In this document: positions 41,939-50,805 of the stretch, piece by piece | How the letters are laid out: every line of letters begins with the position of its first letter | How positions within the stretch are numbered: position 1 is the stretch's first letter | DNA from: Austwickia chelonae NBRC 105200 | GTDB taxonomy: Bacteria; Actinomycetota; Actinomycetes; Actinomycetales; Dermatophilaceae | NCBI RefSeq assembly: GCF_000298175.1 | Contig: NZ_BAGZ01000016.1 | Location: forward strand, 1 to 64,000 | Direction: 5' to 3' | DNA: 64,000 nt | The notes under the pieces: generated by a model | What the model was told of the DNA's origin: nothing | Seen by the model: the letters and a program-made list of their open reading frames with translations, nothing else | The model's database searches: none | Made by a program: the position numbers and the translations under genes

Positions 41939-43312
41939 TCAGCGGGTCGCCTCACCGGCGGGCGGGCCGTCTACCGTCCCCGGCTGCGGGTCGCTCCCCG
42001 CGCCCGCCCGTGTCCGCACGTCCACCGGCCCCCGCCCCACCTCCGGGTCGACATCGTGCGGGTCGGCGATCGATCTCTCAGCGACCCCCGGCGCCACCGT
42101 CGACCCGCCCGGGCCGTCCCCGACATCAGCGGACACGTCGACGTGGACCCCGACCGACACCGAGGCCGGTTCCGGAACCGGCAGGGCCGACACCGCCTTC
42201 ACCACGTTGTTCACGATGGCGACCAGGGGGACCGCGACGAAGGCACCGAAAGCGCCGCCCACCATCGCGCCGCCGGTCACCGTCGCCAGGATCGCCAACG
42301 GATGGATCTGCACCGCCTTCCCGAGGATGTACGGATTCAGCAGATTCCCCTCCAACTGGATCACCAGGAAGAGCGCGATCCCCATGGCCAGCGCGGTGAC
42401 CGCGCCCTTGAGCACCAGAGCCATCAGCATGAGCACCGCCCCGGCCAACAGCATCCCGATCATCGGGATCAACGAGCCCAGGAAGAGCATGACCGCCAAC
42501 GGGACGACCAGGTCCATCTGCGCGAACATCATCACGGGCACCATCGTCAGGGCGTTGATCAACGCCAGGATGATGGTGCTGCGCATGTAGGCCACCAGGG
42601 TGCGCCAGGCGGCCGCACCCCCGACCTGCACCCGTTCGTGCTCCCGCGCCGGGAACAAGCCGACGACCCACCGCCAGATCTGGCCGTCGTCGAGCAGGAG
42701 GAAGAGCACGGCGAACAGGCACAGGATCGACCCGGTCAGGAAGGTCATCACGCTGTTCGCCGTGGCCAAGGCCCCTGAGGCGATATCACCGCGGGCATTC
42801 GACAGCTGGTCGGTCAACTGCTTCGACAGCTGGTTGAACTGCTCGGGCGACATGTGCGCCGGGCCGTACTGCAGCCAGGACAGGATCGCCTGGCCGGCAT
42901 CGTTCAACCGCAGGGCCATGCTGTCCAGGTTGTTGGTGATCTGAGTGGCCACGAACCACATGGCCACGCCGAGCAGACCCACCCCGAGCAGGAAGACGAC
43001 CGGAGCGGCGAACCACCGGGGCAGATGGCACCGCACCGCCAGGTCGACGAGCGGACGCAGGACGGCGCTGATCATCACCGCCACCGTGATGGTGATCGTG
43101 ACCAGGCTGATCTTGTTCAGCAGCAGGATCAGGACGTAGAGGAAAGCGGCCAGGATCAACAATCGCCAGGCGATCAACGAGGCCGCGCGCAGGGCCCCCT
43201 CGGAATCCGGGTGGGACGTCTCCGGTTCAGGCGGCGCCGCTTCCTCGCGACGCCGCAGGAAAGAGGGCCACCGTACGCCACGAACTCTGTCCGCCATCTC
43301 CCCGACATCCAC
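41939..43312 (-). CDS. AI-2E family (PerM/TqsA-like) transporter
   Basis: This membrane protein of 457 residues belongs to the family named after TqsA but with varied roles, including export and Na+(Li+)/H+ exchange. A soluble start is followed by two helix pairs, a long amphipathic region (residues ~125-185, rich in Q and N) and then five helices. These contain the family signature LGSLIPMIGMLLAGAVLMLMAL and GNLLNPYILGKAVQIHPLAILATV. The C-terminal 80 residues are Pro/Val/Asp-rich and disordered. ATG 43312 or 43297 may start it. Substrate unknown. Confidence 0.87.
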   Translation of the reverse strand: MDVGEMADRVRGVRWPSFLRRREEAAPPEPETSHPDSEGALRAASLIAWRLLILAAFLYVLILLLNKISLVTITITVAVMISAVLRPLVDLAVRCHLPRWFAAPVVFLLGVGLLGVAMWFVATQITNNLDSMALRLNDAGQAILSWLQYGPAHMSPEQFNQLSKQLTDQLSNARGDIASGALATANSVMTFLTGSILCLFAVLFLLLDDGQIWRWVVGLFPAREHERVQVGGAAAWRTLVAYMRSTIILALINALTMVPVMMFAQMDLVVPLAVMLFLGSLIPMIGMLLAGAVLMLMALVLKGAVTALAMGIALFLVIQLEGNLLNPYILGKAVQIHPLAILATVTGGAMVGGAFGAFVAVPLVAIVNNVVKAVSALPVPEPASVSVGVHVDVSADVGDGPGGSTVAPGVAERSIADPHDVDPEVGRGPVDVRTRAGAGSDPQPGTVDGPPAGEATR

Positions 43313-43411
43313 GGCCTCACGTTACGTCCAGTGGACGGGGATGACAGCCGGAATGGGCGATGAGTCCGCTTCTTCCCGTCAAGCGGACGATCTACCGGGT
43401 GGAGTCGACGC

Positions 43412-43969
43412 TCAGGCTCCCTGGCAGTGCTTCCACAGGGCATCGGCGGCCGCCTTCAGCGGCGCACCGTTCACGTCCTTCTCGGCCTTGAAGTCGGCGC
43501 TGATCTTCTTGAGCTGCGCGCTCACCGCGGAGGTCAACTGGACCATCTGGTCGTCACCGCTGCTCTTGGCTGACTCGTCGGATCCCTGGGCCGCCTCGAC
43601 CAGACCGTCCGCCGCCTTCTTCAGGGCGGCGGCGTCGTTCTTGGAGTTGGCGCTGTTCCAGGCGGCGATCGCCTCGGTGACCGTCGGGTGGATCTCCCGG
43701 CAGGCCACCTTCGTCTGCGATGCACCGGTTGCCGTGATCGGAGGCGGCGTCGTCGGGTTGATCCCGCCGATCGAGGCGCCGGACCCGGTGGGCGGGGTGC
43801 TCTGCGCGTCGCCGGCCGCCAGCTTCGGTGCCGAGGTGTTCGTCGAGGACGAGGAGTCGCCGGACGAGCAGGAAGCGCCGGCCAGACACACCGCGGTCAG
43901 CAGCGCCGTCGTCCAGACCAGACGCGGCGCGCGGGAACGGACGACCTTCTGAGAACTCCTCGACGGCAT
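43412..43969 (-). CDS. Small secreted lipoprotein, function unknown
   Basis: From ATG 43969 (AGGAG upstream) the product has 185 residues: a basic start with RSRAPR, a hydrophobic signal helix, and a lipobox-like GASC with Cys34 as likely anchor. A Ser/Thr/Pro-rich linker and a helical domain of about 95 residues (VACREIHPTVTEAIAAWNSA to ADALWKHCQG) follow. Two cysteines, one at the beginning and one at the end of that domain, may form a disulfide. It lies downstream of the hydrolase gene, same strand, 161 bp away. The longer open frame overlaps that gene and is unlikely. Confidence 0.65.
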   Translation of the reverse strand: MPSRSSQKVVRSRAPRLVWTTALLTAVCLAGASCSSGDSSSSTNTSAPKLAAGDAQSTPPTGSGASIGGINPTTPPPITATGASQTKVACREIHPTVTEAIAAWNSANSKNDAAALKKAADGLVEAAQGSDESAKSSGDDQMVQLTSAVSAQLKKISADFKAEKDVNGAPLKAAADALWKHCQGA

Positions 43970-44130
43970 ATGCAGGGCTCCTGTGTACGGGCTCAGGGGG
44001 AGGCCCCAGCATGTCATGTCCACGTCGCCGAATCCCACTCGACGAGGAATCCCGGCACCGGGACGGCCTTCTCCCCACCGGACGCGAAGCCCAGCTGAAG
44101 AGAGCTCTCGCGCAAGCTCTCCCGTCGAAC

Positions 44131-45363
44131 TCATCCACCGCCCAGACGTAATTCCACCCTGGTCAGCCGGGCGGTGGCCCTGCTGTCCGGCCGGTTGACG
44201 AATCCCTTCTCCCGCAAGGAATCGGTGAAGGCGCGCAGGCGATGATCCGTCGATGCGTCGACCCTGGACGCCCCGCTCACATACTGGTCGACACCGTGCC
44301 CGTCCACCCCCGACCTCGTCCCGGTGAACCGGACCGTGGTCCGTAAGGCGCCGTCCGGGTTCGTCCTCCCCTCCAACCCGGGGACCGGATCGCCCCGGTT
44401 CTCCAACGAGAGCACCCGCATCCCCTTGGGAGCAGGCATCGTCCCCACCGGTGAACCCGCAGTCACCACATGGCTGATGTCATAGGTCGACCGCATCGTC
44501 GGATCACCGGCCGCGGCATAAGCGGTCATCCCGCCCTGACTGTGCCCGACCAGCGCGACCCTCGCCCCCGCAGGAACCCCGGCCCTCGCCAGAGCCGACG
44601 GCAACGCCGCTACCTCGGCCGTCCGATCACCCGAGACGAGTTGCAGATTCGGCTTCACCCCGCGCACATCCTTCGAGAACAGATGGAACGGAGCCAACGC
44701 CCAACTCGACGTGCCCGACAAGGCGACCACATAGGAGTCCTCCGCCCGCCCCTGCTGATCCACCGTCGTCACCCTCGTCACATCGATCCGACCGGCCGGT
44801 GGCTCGTTCACCGCCTTCTCCGACCACCGCCCGTCGAGCAGGGAGACCAGATCGGCGGTACCGGCCGGAACGGCACCCCCGCCGAGGTCCTCGACCGGGC
44901 CGACCTCCGCCCGGCGACGGTCCCACCAGATCCGCGACAACGGCCTGATCAACCCCTCCTCCTGCCAGGAGGTCGGATCCGCGGACCGGTAAGGACCCGC
45001 AGGACCCGCCGGGACGAAGAAGGAACCGACGGCGGCCAGCCCCGCCATCATCCCGGCCAGTCCCGCCTCTTCCTCCGAATAGGCCTCGGCCGCACGAGTG
45101 ACCCGGACACCCAACGAGGACACACGAGCCGCCGCGGACAGGAGCTTCGACGGGGCCACCGACATCGTGGCCAGCGTGTGCAACGGGCCGCCCGGTACCG
45201 CGGCCGTCAACGTCGCCGACGCCGCGAGCACCCTGGTCTGCGCCTGCACCAGACCGGTCAACGCGGAGGTCAACGTCGAGGAGACCTCCCGGCAGGTCGC
45301 GGCGAAGGCGTACAGGTCGTCGACGTCGACGTCGATCCCACCGTGGATCTCCACATCGCTCAT
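44131..45363 (-). CDS. Alpha/beta-hydrolase with WXG100/PPE-like helical N-terminus
   Basis: This is a 410-residue protein. Residues 10-105 form two long Ala-rich helices (VDVDDLYAFAATCREVSSTL; VRVTRAAEAYSEEEAG) like proteins exported by type VII systems. A Gly/Pro region follows, and then a lipase-type core with nucleophile Ser275 in GHSQGGM, an acid in RGDPVPGLEG, and late histidines (GHGVDQYVSG). ATG 45363 overlaps the stop of the WXG100-like gene by 4 bp. Pairing with that gene suggests co-secretion as a toxin or lipid esterase, but no signal peptide or EccC-type ATPase is seen here. Confidence 0.68.
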   Translation of the reverse strand: MSDVEIHGGIDVDVDDLYAFAATCREVSSTLTSALTGLVQAQTRVLAASATLTAAVPGGPLHTLATMSVAPSKLLSAAARVSSLGVRVTRAAEAYSEEEAGLAGMMAGLAAVGSFFVPAGPAGPYRSADPTSWQEEGLIRPLSRIWWDRRRAEVGPVEDLGGGAVPAGTADLVSLLDGRWSEKAVNEPPAGRIDVTRVTTVDQQGRAEDSYVVALSGTSSWALAPFHLFSKDVRGVKPNLQLVSGDRTAEVAALPSALARAGVPAGARVALVGHSQGGMTAYAAAGDPTMRSTYDISHVVTAGSPVGTMPAPKGMRVLSLENRGDPVPGLEGRTNPDGALRTTVRFTGTRSGVDGHGVDQYVSGASRVDASTDHRLRAFTDSLREKGFVNRPDSRATARLTRVELRLGGG

Positions 45364-45650
45364 CGTCCGTGTCTCGCTTCGAAGGAACGCAGGAACTCGA
45401 CGGCCTGCGCACATTCGTCGACGACCCGGGACAGGTCGCGCTGGATCTCCTCGGCCTCCCGACGACAGCCCTCCCCCGCCGCCGACCGCCAGTGCACCCG
45501 CGTCATGGCAGACTCCAGGAGACGACGGGCACGGTCGACCTCCTGCGTGAGGTCCTCCACCCGGACACCCGCCGACCGGATCTCCTCGAAGGCGTGTCGG
45601 ATCGCCTGCTGCACCAGCTCGGCCACCACCGCACCGGAAGATGTCGTCAC
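45360..45650 (-). CDS. WXG100-like small helical protein
   Basis: This is a 96-residue protein from GTG 45650 with GGAGG close upstream. It is helical throughout and has the turn VHWRSAAGEGCRREAEE (Trp54) between two helices, as in the W-x-G turn of ESX-type substrates (here W-R-S). Cys62 and Cys84 are present. It overlaps the hydrolase gene by 4 bp, so the two should be translated together. An in-frame ATG at 45833 would add 61 residues without helical character and is less likely. Confidence 0.6.
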   Translation of the reverse strand: MTTSSGAVVAELVQQAIRHAFEEIRSAGVRVEDLTQEVDRARRLLESAMTRVHWRSAAGEGCRREAEEIQRDLSRVVDECAQAVEFLRSFEARHGR

Positions 45651-45884
45651 GCCGCCTCCACCCAGGTCGTCCTGAACCGCCCGGAACCGGGCCGGATCAT
45701 CCTGACGGGGCCGGTCGGCCTGCCCGCCCGCCGTCCACAGGCGGTCCCACCCCGGGCCGGGATCGCCGAGGATGTGGATGTCGGTGGACCATGGCCCGGG
45801 GAACGGATTGAATGGGCAGGACGTCCGGGTCATCGGGGGGCGGCGTCATAGCCCGCCCGGATGCACGAGGAGGATGGAGACCAT

Positions 45885-47117
45885 ATGACTCAGCCATTGC
45901 AGCCGCCACCCGGCATGTCCGCGACACCCGAACCAGCGCTCGTCCTAGAGGCGCCTGCTCCGCCAACCGTCGTGGCGACCACCGCTGCACCGAAAATGGC
46001 CCCGGCCGTCGACCCCGCGGTCGCACCGCAGCTCGACCAGAAGGTCGACAGCTTCATGAAGGCACTGGCCGCGACCCCGGGCAAGTCACCCGAGTTCGAA
46101 GCCAAGGCCTCCGAGATCCGCACGATGGGGGACCGTGACATCCGCGAGGCCGCCGAGACCTCCAACCGGCTGCTGCAGTCGCCGGTGCGAGCGCTCAAGG
46201 AAGGCGGCGTCTCCCAGGACTCGAAGGTGGGACAGACCCTCCTCGACCTGCGGCGTACCGTGGAAGACCTCGATCCCGGGCAGGCCAAGGGCGCCAAGAA
46301 GGTGTTCGGCATGATCCCCTTCGGGAACAAGCTGACCGACTACTTCCGTAAATACGAGTCGGCGCAGTCCCATCTCGAAGGCATCCTGCACGCCCTGCGC
46401 AGCGGCCAGGACGAACTGGCCCGGGACAATGCGGCGCTCAATCTGGAGAAGCAGCAGCTGTGGACCATGATGGGGCGGCTCAACCAGTACGTGTACATCG
46501 CCGAACGGCTCGACGCGAAACTGTCCGCCCAGGCGTCCGAACTCGACGCCACCGACCCGGAGAAGGCCAAGGCCCTACGGCAGGATGTGCTCTTCTACGT
46601 CCGGCAGAAACACCAGGACCTGCTCACCCAGCTGGCCGTGTCGATCCAGAACTACCTGGCCATCGACATCATCATCAAGAACAACCTTGAGCTGATCAAG
46701 GGCGTCGACCGCGCCGCGACGACCACCGTCTCGGCGCTGCGGACCGCGGTCATCGTGGCTCAGGCGTTGAACAACCAGCAGGTCGTGCTGGAGCAGATCT
46801 CCGCGTTGAACCAGACCACCAGCAACCTGATCGAGTCGACATCGGTCATGCTGCGTGACAACTCGGTACGCATCCAGGAGCAGGCGGCATCGGCGACCAT
46901 CGGGCTGCCCCAGTTGCAGGCGTCCTTCGCGAACATCTACCAGACGATGGACGCCATCGACACCTTCCGCCTCGAAGCCCTGGACTCGATGGCCAGCACC
47001 ATCGGAGTCCTGGAGACCGAGGTCGCCAAGTCCCATTCCTACCTGGAACGGGTTCGTCAACATGACCGACGTGTCGGTCAGGGGGCCCTGGACATCAGCG
47101 GCCCGAACCACCGCTGA
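45885..47117 (+). CDS. telA: TelA-family toxic anion resistance protein
   Basis: This is a 410-residue cytoplasmic protein of the TelA/KlaA family, linked to tellurite and other stress resistance but of unknown biochemistry. After a Pro/Ala-rich start the chain is helical, with family blocks FGNKLTDYFRKYESAQSHLEGI, ARDNAALNLEKQQLWTMMGRL and RQKHQDLLTQLAVSIQNYLA. The block IIIKNNLELIKGVDRAATTTVSALRTA follows, close to the best-conserved TelA segment. The ATG at 45885 (GATGGAG upstream) is preferred; 45861 is in frame. It is the first of nine tightly spaced genes ending at 58637. Confidence 0.9.
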   Translation: MTQPLQPPPGMSATPEPALVLEAPAPPTVVATTAAPKMAPAVDPAVAPQLDQKVDSFMKALAATPGKSPEFEAKASEIRTMGDRDIREAAETSNRLLQSPVRALKEGGVSQDSKVGQTLLDLRRTVEDLDPGQAKGAKKVFGMIPFGNKLTDYFRKYESAQSHLEGILHALRSGQDELARDNAALNLEKQQLWTMMGRLNQYVYIAERLDAKLSAQASELDATDPEKAKALRQDVLFYVRQKHQDLLTQLAVSIQNYLAIDIIIKNNLELIKGVDRAATTTVSALRTAVIVAQALNNQQVVLEQISALNQTTSNLIESTSVMLRDNSVRIQEQAASATIGLPQLQASFANIYQTMDAIDTFRLEALDSMASTIGVLETEVAKSHSYLERVRQHDRRVGQGALDISGPNHR

Positions 47118-47125
47118 GGTCGACG

Positions 47126-47908
47126 ATGGCTTTCGGAAATTTCTTGTCCAAGTTCGGTGGCGGCCCCGAGGCCGCCGAGCCCGAGGAGACGATGCCGGCG
47201 GCGCCCACCCGGGACGACCTGTACGCCTCCTTGGACCGGGTCGCGGCGATGGTGTCCGGGGACGCGGTGCCCAGCTGTGTGACGGCCAGGGTCGAGCGCG
47301 TCCTCGGAGTGGTGCACGACACCATTCCTCGACTCGACCAGATCCGTGGGAGCAGCGACGCCTACTCGGTCGTGGCCACCGCCACCGACTACCTGCCCGA
47401 AGCGTTGAACGGCTATCTGCGCCTGCCCAGACGTTTCGCCGACTCACGGCCGGTCGACGCCGGACGAACCTCGTTGATGGTGTTGGTCGACCAGCTGGAC
47501 CTGTTGGCGGTCACCATGGACCAGGTCTTCGACGCCGTCTGTCGGGACGATGCGACCGCGCTGGTCGCACACGGTCGTTTCCTCGCGGAGAAGTTCGGTC
47601 ACGGCTCGTCCGGCGGCTCCCTGGACACGCGAGGCGAGCTGGCCGTCCCGCAGATGCCCGAAATGGCCGTAGATTCGAGCGCGCCGTCCCCGCAGAACGA
47701 GCGGGAGCCATATGTGGGAGAGCACGCCGTGGAGGCCGGGCCGCGTCCGGTTGCCGAAGAGGCTCCGCCCCGACAGGCACCTGCTCCGCCCCGCCAGATG
47801 GCACCCCGACGATGGCCTCCGGAGCAGCCCGCTCCCAGGGCCTATCCCTCGTCGAGGGGCTCAGACACCGATGAACCACCCAGGTTGGCGCCACCGTCGT
47901 GGTCCTGA
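47126..47908 (+). CDS. Unknown protein of the TelA cluster
   Basis: I do not recognise a family for this protein of 260 residues. It begins MAFGNFLSKFGGGPE, followed by a helical domain (residues 28-160) containing DYLPEALNGYLRLPRRFAD and LDLLAVTMDQVFDAV. The last 90 residues are Pro/Arg-rich and disordered. In family layout it recalls the XpaC-like partners often found beside TelA, but I cannot show homology. It begins 8 bp after telA and ends 21 bp before the AAA+ gene, so it belongs to the same operon. Confidence 0.7.
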   Translation: MAFGNFLSKFGGGPEAAEPEETMPAAPTRDDLYASLDRVAAMVSGDAVPSCVTARVERVLGVVHDTIPRLDQIRGSSDAYSVVATATDYLPEALNGYLRLPRRFADSRPVDAGRTSLMVLVDQLDLLAVTMDQVFDAVCRDDATALVAHGRFLAEKFGHGSSGGSLDTRGELAVPQMPEMAVDSSAPSPQNEREPYVGEHAVEAGPRPVAEEAPPRQAPAPPRQMAPRRWPPEQPAPRAYPSSRGSDTDEPPRLAPPSWS

Positions 47909-47929
47909 CCGGGACACAAGGAGAACACC

Positions 47930-49483
47930 ATGACCGACCCGGCGCATCCCACGTCGGACGGCACCCTGGCTGACGCCATCGACCGCCTCGTGAAGGTGGG
48001 TGGCGACGCCGGGATCACCGAGGACCAGGTCCGCGCCGAAGCCCTGGCCGTGAGCGCGGCGGTCGTGGAGACCGGTGGGCCGAGCCGGGCCCCGCACTCG
48101 TGGGCGGCCCAGGTCGGGATGCCGGTGGGCGTCTTCTTCGAACAGGCTCCCCGGGGGCGCCGGTTCCTGTCCGGTGCCACGCCGACGGTGTCCCGGCTGG
48201 CCGGTCAGGATCCGGCGGCGGCCGCCGTCTATCTGCGTGCCTTGACCCGGGTGGCGGAGGCCGCGAGCGCGGTGGAGGGGGCCCCGGTCGTGGCGGCGGA
48301 GCGGGTGGAGCGGTTGCGGGCCGCCCAGGGTTCGGCGACGGCGGACGTCCTGTCCGAGGGTTTCGCGGGAGGTTTCCCGCCGGTCTTTCCCGGCGGGGGG
48401 TCGGCCTTGCACGATCGGGTGTTGGCCGATGCCCGTCGGGTGCAGGAGCAGTTGGCGGCGATGGGGCGGGTTCCGGGTGTCTCTCTTCCGGTGCCGTCGG
48501 TGCCGGCGGTGCCGTCGACGCCGGCGGGTGAGGATGTCGTCGGGTCCTCGGTGGTGTCCCCGTCGCCGGAAGCGGCCGGTGGGGATCGTCCGGTCGAGGC
48601 GCAGGAGGAGCATCCGGAGCGGTCGTTGGACGAGCTGCTGGGCGAGTTGGACGCGCTGATCGGATTGGCAGCGGTGAAGCGCGAGGTCCATCGGCAGGTC
48701 GCCTTGTTGGCGGTGGAGGCCAAGCGGGAGCGGGCGGGTCTGCGTTCGGCGCCGTTGACCCGTCACCTGGTGTTCGTCGGTAATCCTGGCACCGGGAAGA
48801 CGACGGTGGCCCGTCTGGTGGGGGGCATCTACCGGGCGATGGGTCTGCTCAGCACCGGGCAGCTGGTGGAGGTGGACCGTTCCGAGCTGGTCGCCGGGTA
48901 TCTGGGGCAGACCGCGCAGAAGACGACGGCGGTGGTGGAGTCGGCGTTGGGCGGGGTGCTCTTCATCGACGAGGCCTACACGCTCAAGGGCGACCAGTAT
49001 GCGCAGGAGGCCGTGGACACCCTGGTGAAGGAGATGGAGGACCACCGGGACGACCTGGTCGTGATCGTGGCGGGTTATCCCGACCCGATGGCGGAGTTCA
49101 TCGCGTCGAATCCGGGGTTGTCCAGTCGTTTCCGGACGACGATCACCTTCGCCGACTATGACGACGACGAGATCGTCGGCATCCTGGGTGACCTGGCCGG
49201 CCGGAACGATTACGACCTGACCGACCAGGCGGTGTCGCGTTTCCGGGAGATCCTGGCGGCCGAGCCCCGGGGGAGCGGTTTCGGCAACGGACGTTTCGCC
49301 CGGAATACCTTGGAAGCGGCGATCGGACGCCATGCCTGGCGTTTGCGCGACATCGCGGAGCCGACCCTGGCCGAGCTGCGTACCCTGGAGCGATCAGATC
49401 TGGAGGACCGCCCCGACGACGACCTTCCCCCGCTGGTGGGCGGCGCGAATCGTGTGAGGTCAGGCCAAGGAGAACTCGGATGA
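47930..49483 (+). CDS. CbbX/SpoVK/EccA-type AAA+ ATPase
   Basis: This 517-residue protein has a helical N-terminal half of unknown type and a Pro/Val linker. A single AAA+ module of the CbxX/CfqX class occupies residues about 245-480: IGLAAVKREVHRQVALLAVE, Walker A GNPGTGKTTVARL (about 284-296), the pore loop around AGYLGQTAQKT and Walker B GVLFIDEAYTL (about 342-352). Sensor and arginine-finger region LSSRFRTTITFADY follow. Relatives remodel protein complexes (Rubisco activase CbbX, type VII EccA). It overlaps the next gene by 4 bp. In this cluster it may act on TelA or the membrane component; that is inference. Confidence 0.88.
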   Translation: MTDPAHPTSDGTLADAIDRLVKVGGDAGITEDQVRAEALAVSAAVVETGGPSRAPHSWAAQVGMPVGVFFEQAPRGRRFLSGATPTVSRLAGQDPAAAAVYLRALTRVAEAASAVEGAPVVAAERVERLRAAQGSATADVLSEGFAGGFPPVFPGGGSALHDRVLADARRVQEQLAAMGRVPGVSLPVPSVPAVPSTPAGEDVVGSSVVSPSPEAAGGDRPVEAQEEHPERSLDELLGELDALIGLAAVKREVHRQVALLAVEAKRERAGLRSAPLTRHLVFVGNPGTGKTTVARLVGGIYRAMGLLSTGQLVEVDRSELVAGYLGQTAQKTTAVVESALGGVLFIDEAYTLKGDQYAQEAVDTLVKEMEDHRDDLVVIVAGYPDPMAEFIASNPGLSSRFRTTITFADYDDDEIVGILGDLAGRNDYDLTDQAVSRFREILAAEPRGSGFGNGRFARNTLEAAIGRHAWRLRDIAEPTLAELRTLERSDLEDRPDDDLPPLVGGANRVRSGQGELG

Positions 49484-50805
49484 GCGTGCCCCCTTCTCCG
49501 CACCTTCCCCCGGTACGTCCCGGGCAGCCGCACTGGGTGACCCGGCCGAGTCCGGGGCAGGCCAGTGTCCCGGTGTCCTCGAGTGTCCCGGTCGGTCACG
49601 GCCCGGTCGCCGTCGAGGGGTCGACGGAGCTGGTTCCGGCGCCGCAGCAGCAGTCCTCCGGGTCGCAGGCCGATCCGTCGAGAGTGTCGGCGGGTCAGCA
49701 GGTCGAGGCCCGTCCGCGGCGGAAGCGTTGGTTCGACACCTCGTCGTCTCCGGCGCAGTTGCGGATCGCGGGGGTGTTGGCGACGGCGGCCTGCATCCTG
49801 CCCGGCCTGGTCGGCATGGTCGACATCGCCGGAGCGGCGGGGGCTCCGGTGTCCTCGCCGACCCAGACGTACGCGGATCTGCGTCATGGGATCGCGCTCT
49901 ACGAGGCGCGGGCGGCGGTCGCCGCGGCTCCGGGCGGGGGTTCGCTCGAGCCGGCGACGGAGGCCTTCAAGGATGTCAGCGAGCAGGTCGGGCGGGCTGC
50001 CCTGTTGTACCCGGACCGGGCCTCGGAGTTGTATGCGGTGAACAAGCAGCTGGTGAAACGTCATCATGACGTGGAGACGGCGTGGTCGCAGCGCGGCGGG
50101 CAGGGGGCCGGGTCGTCGTTGAAGGCGCCGGACACTCCGTTCGTGGAGGCGACCAATGCGTTGAAGCGGGTTCCGGCGGCGCGGGCGGCGGACGGGACGG
50201 GGCATGTGTTGATCGCGGGGTCGGCCGGCCTGTTCGTGCTGTTGGGTGTCTCGGTCTGGTTGTCCCGGAAGACCCGCCGGGTGGTCAATCCGGGCTTGGT
50301 CGGTGCGGTGTTGTTGACGGGGGTGGTGATGGCCGGGGGGATGCAGTCCCTGTCCGGGGTCGGCACTTCGGAGGCGGTCGACCGGCTCGCCGAGGTCAAG
50401 GAGGCCGCGGCGTCGTCGGTGCGGGCGGAGGCTTCGGTCCTGTTGTCCGGCGGCGGGTCTTCGGCGAAGCAGGCGGCCGGTGATCAGATCACGAAGGGCC
50501 AGTCCGCGGTGGGTCAGGTGCCGATGGAGTGGCGGAACCAGGCCGGGTCGGCGTGGGCTGCTTTCACCCAGGATGCGCTCAGCGCGGATCAGTTGTCGTC
50601 GGGCACGGATCGGCACCGGTTGGTGCAGCGGCGGATCGACGCGGCTCAGGCCTTCGGGGGTCGGGTGGCGACCTTGTCCTGGGAGGCGGGGAAGACCAAT
50701 CCTCGCCCGAATGCCCTGTTCGGTTTCGGCTTGTTCGGAGTGTCCTTGGCCGCGGGTGCCATCGCATGGTCCGGTATCGGGCGTCGTCTCGGGGAGTATC
50801 GATGA
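49480..50805 (+). CDS. Four-helix membrane protein, GlnX-like candidate
   Basis: This is a 441-residue protein with a disordered Pro/Gln/Ser-rich cytoplasmic start. Helix 1 is at about residues 92-117, followed by an extracytoplasmic region of ~115 residues. Helices 2 and 3 (about 235-257 and 270-290) form a hairpin, and a second extracytoplasmic region of ~120 residues precedes helix 4 (about 412-433). This topology and length match GlnX, which passes amino-acid signals to PknG in mycobacteria and corynebacteria. The PknG-like kinase lies two genes downstream. I could not verify homology. No GlnH-type binding lipoprotein is present in the cluster. Confidence 0.6.
   Translation: MSVPPSPHLPPVRPGQPHWVTRPSPGQASVPVSSSVPVGHGPVAVEGSTELVPAPQQQSSGSQADPSRVSAGQQVEARPRRKRWFDTSSSPAQLRIAGVLATAACILPGLVGMVDIAGAAGAPVSSPTQTYADLRHGIALYEARAAVAAAPGGGSLEPATEAFKDVSEQVGRAALLYPDRASELYAVNKQLVKRHHDVETAWSQRGGQGAGSSLKAPDTPFVEATNALKRVPAARAADGTGHVLIAGSAGLFVLLGVSVWLSRKTRRVVNPGLVGAVLLTGVVMAGGMQSLSGVGTSEAVDRLAEVKEAAASSVRAEASVLLSGGGSSAKQAAGDQITKGQSAVGQVPMEWRNQAGSAWAAFTQDALSADQLSSGTDRHRLVQRRIDAAQAFGGRVATLSWEAGKTNPRPNALFGFGLFGVSLAAGAIAWSGIGRRLGEYR

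Noticed and set aside
45651-45833. 61-residue N-terminal extension of the WXG100-like protein
   Set aside because: The ATG at 45833 lacks a ribosome site and the added sequence has no helical character; GTG 45650 has GGAGG.
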